The notes under the pieces were generated by a model that ran no database searches, was not told the DNA's origin, and was given only the letters and a program-made list of their open reading frames with translations. Shown one piece after another: positions 1 through 5,369 of a stretch of 26,312 nt of DNA (the stretch's first letter is position 1; every line of letters begins with the position of its first letter). Location: positions 1 through 26,312 of IMG/VR virus record IMGVR_UViG_3300028615_000095. One strand, given 5' to 3'. This stretch comes from a virus. The position numbers and the translations under genes were made by a program.

Positions 1-46
1 AGCCAGCCACTGCACACAGTGCGATGATTCCAAGTTCGATGCCCAT
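1..46 (-). CDS. Partial small membrane-type protein (N-terminus only)
   Basis: Reading leftwards from the ATG at 46-44 gives about 15 residues, MGIELGIIALCAVAG, before the window ends. After a short polar start it is hydrophobic, like the beginning of a single-pass membrane protein or a signal anchor. A GGAG ribosome binding site lies 8 bases upstream of the ATG (complement of 55-58), and a promoter-like pair sits at 87-114 on the same strand. The family cannot be told from 15 residues. The gene would be the first of a leftward unit diverging from the plus-strand early genes. Confidence 0.45.
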   Translation of the reverse strand, partial: MGIELGIIALCAVAG

Positions 47-86
47 CTGTTTAACTCCATATCTGTTTAACCACTCTATGGTTCTC

Positions 87-114
87 ATTATACACGGTAC
101 CAGATCATAGGCAA
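87..114 (-). promoter_or_regulatory. Sigma70-like promoter for the leftward gene
   Basis: On the minus strand, TTGCCT (complement of 109-114) is followed after 16 bases by a perfect TATAAT (complement of 87-92). The predicted transcript start near 80 leaves a leader of about 35 bases before the ATG at 46. The -35 box matches 4 of 6 consensus bases. Confidence 0.45.
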
Positions 115-437
115 GGGGTAGAATGTAAAGAACAGTAAATACTACAACCCCCGCTCTCTAGCTACTACAGTATATAGCAGCTAGTTCACTGTTGCCCCAC
201 GGTCAAAGGCTCCACAGTGGTGGTTTTGGTACTGTACAAACCGGATTCACAGGCTACCCAATACTACCCCACTGCCCCCACCAAAACACGCTCAGAGCCC
301 CATACAGAGCCACTGAGAGAGTAGTACTCTGAGGAATGACTGAATCAAATACGAATGAATGTAAGGAATGTATATAGCCCCGGAATTCATATGGAGGGGG
401 TTAAGCCCCCCAATAAACATCTGTCAAGGCATATAAT

Positions 438-505
438 GTAAAGTTATGTAAAGAAATGTTAATATAAGGGCACGTAGAGTAAAGTATGGGTAAAGAAAAG
501 TAAAG
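438..505 (+). repeat. Helically phased GTAAAG repeats
   Basis: GTAAAG occurs at 438-443, 448-453, 479-484, 490-495 and 500-505. Spacings are 10, 31, 11 and 10 bases, so all five copies lie on about the same face of the helix. A further copy is at 125-130, and TTAAAG is at 524-529. The last three copies are enclosed by AGGGCAC (467-473) and its exact reverse complement (512-518). This looks like a binding array for a repressor or replication initiator; the binding protein is unknown. Confidence 0.5.
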
Positions 506-822
506 CTAATGGTGCCCTGTTGATTAAAGTGGCTAGATATTTTAAAATATCCATGAGGGATGGTATAGTTCGGATGTGGGAGCTTAAGCCCCAATGCCAG
601 TATTCAAGCGGGTTATAGCGGTGGGGTGTATACCAGAGATTTAATACGGAAGACGATATTTTCTCCAGGATATTTGCCACAGTGATCACCAACAGGAGGT
701 GAATATTTCTCCCCTGGAGATATTTTGTGGGGTATACTTGGGTATGGTATTAACTATAAGGGAGATCGTAGTATGTAAGGGGCTTGCCCCCTACCACCCC
801 CAAATAGCAGCCAGTGGAAGTA

Positions 823-851
823 TTGACATACCCTGATTTACTGGCTATAAT
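823..851 (+). promoter_or_regulatory. Perfect consensus sigma70 promoter
   Basis: TTGACA (823-828) and TATAAT (846-851) are separated by exactly 17 bases, matching the bacterial sigma70 consensus at all twelve positions. The transcript would start near 858 and run into the plus-strand early genes. Confidence 0.75.
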
Positions 852-925
852 TTACATCCTATATCTCTAAGAGTAACCTTTGTAACATACTGTGTTCGCT
901 AAAGAATTTACAGAGGAACTTTTAA

Positions 926-964
926 ATGAAGGTTAACTACGTGCCGGTTTTGAATAAGTGTTGA
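926..964 (+). other. Twelve-codon ORF, possible leader or gene-start remnant
   Basis: ATG at 926 opens a frame reading MKVNYVPVLNKC that stops at the TGA 962-964, inside the -35 box of the next promoter. GAGGA lies 8 bases upstream of the ATG, so it could be translated from the promoter at 823-851. It may be a leader peptide or the leftover start of a lost gene; the sequence is too short to decide. Confidence 0.25.
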
Positions 965-989
965 CACTGCCTAGATAATATGGTAGTAT
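961..989 (+). promoter_or_regulatory. Sigma70-like promoter with TGG before the -10
   Basis: TTGACA (961-966) and TAGTAT (984-989) are 17 bases apart. TGG directly precedes the -10 box, as at three other promoters in this window. The start near 996 lies about 25 bases upstream of the ATG at 1022. Confidence 0.6.
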
Positions 990-1021
990 TTGGCTTTGTT
1001 AAAAAAATAAGAAGATTGTTT

Positions 1022-1099
1022 ATGAGGGTTTTGGTAGCCTGCGAATACAGTGGCATAGTTGAGGCTATGGCAACTCAATGGGGAGGAGAGAATGGTTAG
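1022..1099 (+). pseudogene. Truncated methyltransferase-like gene start
   Basis: ATG at 1022, with AAGAAG upstream, begins a 25-codon frame that stops at TAG 1097-1099. Its first residues, MRVLVACEYSG, closely resemble the N-terminus of a common phage family usually annotated as DNA cytosine methyltransferase-like, where the GxxSG-type loop is expected to help bind S-adenosylmethionine (family resemblance recalled, not searched). After about 13 residues the similarity ends, and the frame runs into the ribosome binding site and start of the HNH/AP2 gene at 1092. No remainder of a methyltransferase is seen downstream. The likely history is replacement of the gene body by the homing-type gene (inference). 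Alternatively it is a chance short peptide. Confidence 0.45.
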
Positions 1100-1898
1100 C
1101 ATACCAATGGAGATAGGGGAAGAGCACAATGGAATGGTGGTTATAGGAGACTCTGGTGAGAGGACCAGACTTGACAGTATCCTATGGAATGCCCAGTGTA
1201 AGCGATGTGACCACATAATGACAGCCACAAGGGGTAATTTGGTTAGGGGTACCGTGGAGGACAAATGTGCCTGTGTTCATACCATAACGCCTGTGAACAC
1301 CACTCATGGCCTAGCCTATACTCCTGAGTATTGGGCATGGACAGCGATGAAGCAGTCTTGTAGCAACCCTAACAATATCAGGTTTATGGAGTACGGTGCC
1401 AGAGGGGTTAAGGTGTGCAAGGAATGGGAAAATAGCTTTATGGCCTTCTACCGGGATATGGGAGAGAGACCGGGAAAGAAGTATAGAGTTGACCTAATAG
1501 ACCGTGATGGTCATTTTACTCCAGACAACACAGAATGGGTGATCCGTAGAAAACCACGAGAAGAGAGAACCGGGGTGGTTCAAAAGCCCAACGGCCTGTG
1601 GTATGCTAAACTGGTCACTAACGACCACGGTGTCCTAAAACTTGGTCATTATAAGGCTTGCGAAGACGCCCAAAGCATGCTAGAGTGGGTGTCAAATCAC
1701 CCTTTGTTCGATAGGTATATTCGTAAGAAAAGAGGGGGCACTAGTAGCAAATACAAGGGTGTGTGCTGGCTTAAGGGTGCCCAGAGGTGGAAAGCATACC
1801 ACCCTAGAACTGGGAAGTCCTTGGGGTGGCACAAGACAGAGGAGCGTGCTAGAATGGCCGTCGAGGCTTATTGTAGAGAGGTAGGAGAAGATTTATGA
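1092..1898 (+). CDS. HNH-type homing endonuclease with AP2-like DNA-binding domain
   Basis: The protein has 268 residues from ATG 1092, chosen because GGGGAGGA lies just upstream; a TTG 33 bases earlier lacks such a site. Three parts are visible. A zinc-ribbon-like section (residues about 35-62) has CxxC and CxC. A phage HNH-like section (about 75-150) has the typical YxAWxxMxxxC start, YGxRGVxVCxEW, and a VDLIDRDG...F.PDNTEW motif equivalent to the usual DRIDNDG..SPENCRW. A C-terminal AP2-like module (about 218-262) starts SSKYKGVCW and ends in a helix. Proteins of this build act as mobile endonucleases that cut DNA and insert beside other genes. Here the gene follows a truncated methyltransferase start and overlaps the next gene by ATGA. 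The first residue of the catalytic triad is not canonical, so activity is uncertain. Confidence 0.75.
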   Translation: MVSIPMEIGEEHNGMVVIGDSGERTRLDSILWNAQCKRCDHIMTATRGNLVRGTVEDKCACVHTITPVNTTHGLAYTPEYWAWTAMKQSCSNPNNIRFMEYGARGVKVCKEWENSFMAFYRDMGERPGKKYRVDLIDRDGHFTPDNTEWVIRRKPREERTGVVQKPNGLWYAKLVTNDHGVLKLGHYKACEDAQSMLEWVSNHPLFDRYIRKKRGGTSSKYKGVCWLKGAQRWKAYHPRTGKSLGWHKTEERARMAVEAYCREVGEDL

Positions 1899-2158
1899 GA
1901 ACCACTGAGGAAAAACTAATGACAAAAGTCAAGAAGGTAACAGGTTACCAAACAAGCGACGGTGTTGTCCATCAAGACCTACATAATGCCAGTAGGCATC
2001 AGGCTAAGTTAGAATTACAAGAAGCTGTTCAGCATGATGATAATTTTATAAATGGAGAACTAACCTTTATAGGCGTTGATGAGTTAACGGACTTTCTTGA
2101 GAGACATAGCGGATTGGTCTTATCCATAATGAGCTGGTCTTATGAGAGGGGGCTATGA
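1895..2158 (+). CDS. Small phage protein of unknown function
   Basis: The protein has 87 residues. Its start overlaps the stop of the endonuclease gene (ATGA at 1895-1898), with GGAG upstream. A second start at 1919, with GAGG 8 bases upstream, would give 79 residues. The pattern KVTGYQTSDGVVHQDLHNAS followed by a helical HQAKLELQEA stretch resembles small phage proteins in which a short beta section ending in DG is followed by an antirepressor-sized helical tail. No catalytic motif is seen. Tight overlap with both neighbours marks it as part of the early operon. The function is not recognised. Confidence 0.65.
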   Translation: MRTTEEKLMTKVKKVTGYQTSDGVVHQDLHNASRHQAKLELQEAVQHDDNFINGELTFIGVDELTDFLERHSGLVLSIMSWSYERGL

Positions 2159-2294
2159 GCTATTATCAGAAGAGCTTTCTTATCACCAAGTTGTGGCTGA
2201 GGGTGGTGTGCCTTGCCTGGGCGGCTTAACTACCCAAGAGTTAGTACAGGGCTGTGAAGCGTGGTTTGGCATCAAACTTATAGATTCATATTAA
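2142..2294 (+). CDS. Small protein of unknown function (50 residues)
   Basis: ATG 2142 opens a 50-codon frame, overlapping the previous gene by 17 bases and ending at TAA 2292-2294, directly at the ribosome binding site of the next ORF. The product begins MRGGYELLSEELSYHQVVAE and ends AWFGIKLIDSY. It is balanced in composition and looks like real protein rather than noise. The ribosome binding site is weak, so translation probably depends on coupling to the upstream gene. A competing 24-codon frame from 2155 is hydrophobic and less likely. No family is recognised. Confidence 0.4.
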   Translation: MRGGYELLSEELSYHQVVAEGGVPCLGGLTTQELVQGCEAWFGIKLIDSY

Positions 2295-2305
2295 GGAGGT
2301 AAGTA

Positions 2306-2533
2306 ATGAAAGCGAGTATAAATAAGAGTACAGATGATTTAATAGAGGCATACAGAATGCGTGCTGGCCAAGTTGGAGTTGGTATACACGGTAGTATATA
2401 TCTTAGAGTTGCTACAGGTGTTGTCCAACTTAGCGGGCATAACAATACTTGATGCCGAGAGGGGGTAGAGTGCAAAACTCTGGTGAAAGTATTGCCACCC
2501 GGAAGCAAAATAACACTTGAAACGGAGGTTTAA
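2306..2533 (+). pseudogene. Small ORF interrupted by an in-frame TGA
   Basis: A strong AAGGAGG (2293-2299) precedes ATG 2306. The frame runs 48 codons to TGA 2450-2452, then continues open in the same frame for 26 more codons to TAA 2531-2533. The part after the TGA contains KTLVKVLPPGSKITLE, a typical C-terminal strand-turn-strand of small phage proteins, while the part before it contains GIHGSIYLRVATGVVQL. The two halves read as one protein of about 75 residues broken by a nonsense codon. Either the gene is mutated, the TGA is read through, or only the 48-residue product (2306-2452) is made. The next gene's ribosome binding site lies within the 3' end. Confidence 0.5.
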
Positions 2534-2536
2534 TAA

Positions 2537-2737
2537 GTGGCAGCGATAAGAATTGATTGGGACCTATTATCAACATACTACTGCCCAGACTTGGAAGTGT
2601 ATACTGGAAAACTCCCTACAGAGCAAGACTGTCAAGAGGTATACAAGACAGTGCATGAAGAGATGGAAGCGTGGGGTTATCAAGTGGTCGGTATTGCTGA
2701 TAACTATAGATATATCATGGTAGTGGAGGTACAATGA
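2537..2737 (+). CDS. Small acidic protein of unknown function
   Basis: The protein has 66 residues from GTG 2537, with GGAGG 8 bases upstream. It begins MAAIRIDWDLLSTYYCPDLE and ends DNYRYIMVVEVQ, with a helical middle. The fold looks alpha/beta with a terminal strand, and there are no catalytic signatures. Its stop overlaps the start of the next gene (ATGA at 2734-2737), so the two are translationally coupled within the early operon. Confidence 0.6.
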   Translation: MAAIRIDWDLLSTYYCPDLEVYTGKLPTEQDCQEVYKTVHEEMEAWGYQVVGIADNYRYIMVVEVQ

Positions 2738-3024
2738 GAAATGTAGCGTTATTTCTATTAATATTAACTGTCCTAACAATTGTCTCAGGCACGGGATTAC
2801 TAGCGACGAGAGAGGTTGGCAATGAACCAAAACCTGTTGTTTTGGAAGTTAACCCTTATGAGCCACAAGACTTTACCTTAGAAAATGGTAGGATTGTAAA
2901 AACTATCTGTGTATTGCCAGATACAATGTACTTGAAGATGAATAAAGACGAAGTCGTTGTGTATATAATTACGTGTCAAAACGAAGTAGTGAATTGGACA
3001 ATCCCACATCCAACAGTGTTATAA
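2734..3024 (+). CDS. Small secreted or membrane-anchored protein
   Basis: The protein has 96 residues. Residues 4-24 (VALFLLILTVLTIVSGTGLLA) form one hydrophobic segment after a single Arg, fitting a signal peptide or N-terminal anchor with the remainder outside the cytoplasm. The rest is polar and beta-rich with two cysteines, and ends IPHPTVL. There is no lipobox cysteine directly after the segment. The ATGA overlap with the gene before gives coupling. Small envelope proteins of this sort in early regions can act on superinfection or on host transporters, but nothing in the sequence proves a role. Confidence 0.6.
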   Translation: MRNVALFLLILTVLTIVSGTGLLATREVGNEPKPVVLEVNPYEPQDFTLENGRIVKTICVLPDTMYLKMNKDEVVVYIITCQNEVVNWTIPHPTVL

Positions 3025-3034
3025 AGAAGATATA

Positions 3035-3448
3035 ATGTTTAAAATTATAGTGGCCGGGGGTAGGAATTTCCACGACTTTAGTGTTGTGGTAACGTACCTT
3101 GACAGGTTATTAAGGAAGAGGTTGCAAGAAGGCGAGGAGTTGATTATAGTCTCGGGTGCCGCTCCTGGGGTTGATAAACTTGGTGCGGATTGGGCGCACC
3201 TCAATAAAATAGATGTGAAAGAGTTTCCCGCACCTTGGGATGATATAGAAGGCAAACCTGCCTCCCAAATTGGAGTGACCATAAGTGGGAAGAAGTATTG
3301 GAAACGAGCTGGGCACGTAAGGAACAAACAAATGGCAGAATATGCAGATGGTCTGATAGCATTTTGGGATGGTCAAAGCAGGGGCACAAGTGATATGATC
3401 TCACAGGCAAAGAAACATAAGCTAAAAGTGAAGGTGGTTAAAATATAA
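3035..3448 (+). CDS. SLOG-superfamily (DUF2493/YspA-like) nucleotide-binding protein
   Basis: The protein has 137 residues. Family features are all present: an N-terminal strand and glycine loop (IIVAGGRNFHD, residues 4-14), a central SGAAPGVDKLGADWA (residues 40-54), a FPAPWDDIEGK segment, then RNKQMAEYADGLIAFWDGQSRGTSDMI near the C-terminus. This is a Rossmann-like fold related to DprA/SMF and to the SLOG sensors used in nucleotide-signal defence systems (known for the superfamily). Stand-alone phage copies are common, and their role is unsettled: they may bind or degrade a nucleotide or NAD-derived ligand (inference). An insertion (QIGVTISGKKYWKR) lies between the GK and RN motifs. Confidence 0.85.
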   Translation: MFKIIVAGGRNFHDFSVVVTYLDRLLRKRLQEGEELIIVSGAAPGVDKLGADWAHLNKIDVKEFPAPWDDIEGKPASQIGVTISGKKYWKRAGHVRNKQMAEYADGLIAFWDGQSRGTSDMISQAKKHKLKVKVVKI

Positions 3449-3475
3449 ATTTAGATATAAAAGAGGATTCGTGAT

Positions 3476-3745
3476 ATGACCAAGCCTATAGAAAAGACAG
3501 TTAATGCACGTATAAAAATTGACCCTCGGTATGTCCTGGGCGAACTTTATGAAAGACTTAAAGAGAAAGCAAGTGAAGGAAAATACTGTCTTAGTCACAT
3601 AAACTCAGAAGGGCGCTGGGTTGGATATTTAAAGTCGTCACCCAAGTTAGTCGGGTCTACGGTTAAGTTTGCAACGAAAGAAGAGAAGCGCATTCAGGAG
3701 GCTATTGAGGTTGTGATGGCTTTCTGTGCGAAATGCGATGATTAA
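3476..3745 (+). CDS. Small basic protein of unknown function
   Basis: The protein has 89 residues from ATG 3476, with GAGG about 9 bases upstream. It is rich in lysine and glutamate, with a helix at residues 18-34, a strand pair around GRWVGYLKSSPKLVGSTVKFA, and a C-terminal helix ending in CAKCDD. The lone CxxC is too little for a zinc finger. It shares its 3' end with the start of the next microprotein. No family is recognised. Confidence 0.6.
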   Translation: MTKPIEKTVNARIKIDPRYVLGELYERLKEKASEGKYCLSHINSEGRWVGYLKSSPKLVGSTVKFATKEEKRIQEAIEVVMAFCAKCDD

Positions 3746-3818
3746 AATATTTATTATTGTAGTCTTGGCGGTGATAATATACACCGCCGTAAGACAATTT
3801 ATTTGTAGAAAAAGTTAG
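3738..3818 (+). CDS. Single-span membrane microprotein
   Basis: ATG 3738, overlapping the end of the previous gene by 8 bases, encodes 26 residues: MIK, then the hydrophobic run IFIIVVLAVIIYTAV, then RQFICRKS. A short positive tail after one membrane span predicts an N-out, C-in anchor. There is no strong ribosome binding site, so coupling to the upstream gene is assumed. Its stop overlaps the stop of the converging minus-strand gene by four bases. It could be a small toxin-like or holin-accessory peptide, but nothing proves it. Confidence 0.4.
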   Translation: MIKIFIIVVLAVIIYTAVRQFICRKS

Positions 3819-3925
3819 CCTCCATAAATTGGGGCCATCCTCATAATGCCTATAAACATGAGCGTGAAGTAAACCGCTACGATTGCTAGCACCGCCCAGC
3901 CGGCTATTTTTAATCCTCGTTTCAT
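3815..3925 (-). CDS. Small membrane protein at the end of the leftward operon
   Basis: On the minus strand, GGAGG lies 7 bases upstream of the ATG at 3925. The 36-residue product begins MKRGLKIAGWAVLAIVAVYF and continues TLMFIGIMRMAPIYGG. One long membrane span follows a positive start, predicting N-in orientation. Its start overlaps the stop of the DNA ligase gene (ATGA), so it is translated as the last member of that operon. It is too short to assign. Confidence 0.55.
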   Translation of the reverse strand: MKRGLKIAGWAVLAIVAVYFTLMFIGIMRMAPIYGG

Positions 3926-5091
3926 ATCCCTTCCTCCCTAATTGATATTCCTACCGGAAACAAAGGAACTCCATAAGAGGTCAGTGTCTGATACCTCACG
4001 GTAAGCATATTTCCCAGTAGTTGATCTAAGTTTTCAAATTGCCAACGTCTTTGCTCTGTTGTCCCCTTACACACAGCTTCGAATGTGCTGTGAGGGTTGT
4101 TTTCGTCTACAGGTGTGTTTTGGTCGGTTCGGCACACGAATACGCATTGCCCTTTAAACTTGCCTCTGCCTTCCCTGCCACCAATAATTTCAAACTCTGC
4201 ATCATGGAAGTCTTTCATTTTAAGGAGATCTGTTGATCTGTTCTTAAACTTGTAGGAGCCAGAAGAGTTTCTAATAATTGTGCCTTCATACATCATACCA
4301 GGTCCAACAAATTTAGAATGTGCCTTTTGAATCCCCTCTTCACTTTTAACCTTCAGTGTGGTTACAAACTTTATATGTGTTTTTTGGTCTAAACTCTCCC
4401 ACCTGTCATATAATGCGGATGCTCTGGCCGCAAACCCTGCACTGATGTCTAACCCCCTGACTACAGGAAAGTCGTAGACATGGTATTGCAGCTTGTCGCG
4501 GCCTTTGTCGGTCTTCTCATTCCGAACGATAGACGTGATCTCCTCGAAGGTCAATTCCTCACTAAATAATTCCCCATCCACAGTCTCACCAGGTTCAAGC
4601 ATCTCCAGAAGTCCGCTCGTAAGATGATCCAAAGTTTTAAAATACTTGCCTCCACGGCTAGTATATTCAATCACATCACCTTCTTTTCTAGTAGCTAAAC
4701 ACCGTATACCATCAAGCTTAGGCTGTACATAGCAAGGAAATCTAATTTTGCTTTTCTTATCAGGGTATTTGTGTGCCAACATTGGCAAGGGTATGGTTGG
4801 CGCATCCGACAACTTATTAATATCTTCTACATACTGTTTGTCTTTTTTCTTATTCCATAGCGATTGGGCTTCAGAAATAGCTTGTTCAAAGCCTGTTGTC
4901 TCGTTGGCTCTGCCTACGTTCTTGGGCTCTGTTGCTTTTCTGGACTCTTGTTTCTTACCATCAACATATCCATGTAGTGTTACAACGCAACCAGTATTGT
5001 CACCATTATCCATAGCACTAGTTTGCCATTCCTTTACTTTGCCGTTTGAAGCAAGACCATATAAAGTAGGAAATTTTTTTACATCATTCAT
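3922..5091 (-). CDS. ATP-dependent DNA ligase with WGR-like N-terminal domain
   Basis: The enzyme seals nicks in duplex DNA through a lysyl-AMP intermediate. ATG 5091 is preferred (389 residues) because GGGGAG sits 9 bases upstream; ATG 5097 is also possible. Residues about 8-88 form a WGR-like module (LYGLASNGKVKEW..., ending in the NETTGFEQAISEAQSLW helix). The nucleotidyltransferase core follows, with motif I KLDGIR (catalytic Lys125), motif III around SRGGKYF, IIIa with YDF, motif IV EGTIIRN and motif V LLKMKD, then an OB-like C-terminal domain. It overlaps the genes on both sides. It would serve phage DNA replication and repair. KxDGI rather than KxDGS, together with the DNA-type OB fold, separates it from the RNA ligase in the same operon. 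Confidence 0.9.
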   Translation of the reverse strand: MNDVKKFPTLYGLASNGKVKEWQTSAMDNGDNTGCVVTLHGYVDGKKQESRKATEPKNVGRANETTGFEQAISEAQSLWNKKKDKQYVEDINKLSDAPTIPLPMLAHKYPDKKSKIRFPCYVQPKLDGIRCLATRKEGDVIEYTSRGGKYFKTLDHLTSGLLEMLEPGETVDGELFSEELTFEEITSIVRNEKTDKGRDKLQYHVYDFPVVRGLDISAGFAARASALYDRWESLDQKTHIKFVTTLKVKSEEGIQKAHSKFVGPGMMYEGTIIRNSSGSYKFKNRSTDLLKMKDFHDAEFEIIGGREGRGKFKGQCVFVCRTDQNTPVDENNPHSTFEAVCKGTTEQRRWQFENLDQLLGNMLTVRYQTLTSYGVPLFPVGISIREEGI

Positions 5092-5368
5092 AGTCATCAA
5101 CTCCCCTAACTAGGTCCTCATAATCCCTTAGAAGACAAAGGAGTTCTCCCAGAAAAGTATGTTCATAGCCTTCCAGGTAGCCCAGCAACCCCACTGTGGA
5201 CTCCCCTGATTGAGTCATTCCACAATAAGCAAGCTGTTGTAACTCGCCAACCTTTGCCAGATCTAAAAGTTCTTCTAGCATCTCTACCACTTCGTTATTG
5301 GGCGGCAATGATGTATTAACTTGCCTGAATGGCCTAACATTGTTTCTCGTACCATCTTTTTTATCCAA
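5084..5368 (-). CDS. Small acidic helical protein of unknown function
   Basis: The protein has 94 residues from a TTG start at 5368. AAGGAGG lies 6 bases upstream, within the last codons of the NTPase gene, so the two are coupled. A basic, disordered first 20 residues is followed by long leucine- and glutamate-rich helices (VVEMLEELLDLAKVGELQQL and FLGELLCLLRDYEDLV). It overlaps the DNA ligase start. The helical pattern resembles small phage proteins that bind partners, but no family is recognised. Confidence 0.6.
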   Translation of the reverse strand: MDKKDGTRNNVRPFRQVNTSLPPNNEVVEMLEELLDLAKVGELQQLAYCGMTQSGESTVGLLGYLEGYEHTFLGELLCLLRDYEDLVRGVDDYE

Positions 5369-5369
5369 A

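Larger units (their letters stand above)
47..1021. other. Long non-coding regulatory or origin-like region
   Basis: No convincing gene was found in this stretch of about 975 bases on either strand: the longest frame, 459-692 minus, has no ribosome binding site and an odd composition. What it holds: the leftward promoter (87-114); a GTAAAG repeat array (438-505) partly enclosed by a 7-bp inverted repeat (467-473 with 512-518); three short GC hairpins around 396-411, 578-592 and 778-792, two of which share TTAAGCCCC; an imperfect inverted repeat of TCTCCAGG (662-669 with 713-720); and two strong plus-strand promoters (823-851, 961-989). Phased short repeats plus hairpins in a gene-free stretch between divergent units fit a replication origin or a control region (inference). 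Confidence 0.5.

Noticed and set aside
336-377. Thirteen-codon ORF MTESNTNECKECI
   Set aside because: GAGGA touches the ATG directly, with no spacing, and no promoter was seen; probably chance.
459-692. Minus-strand 77-codon frame in the non-coding region
   Set aside because: GTG start without a ribosome binding site, and unusual Trp/His-rich composition; it covers the GTAAAG repeats.
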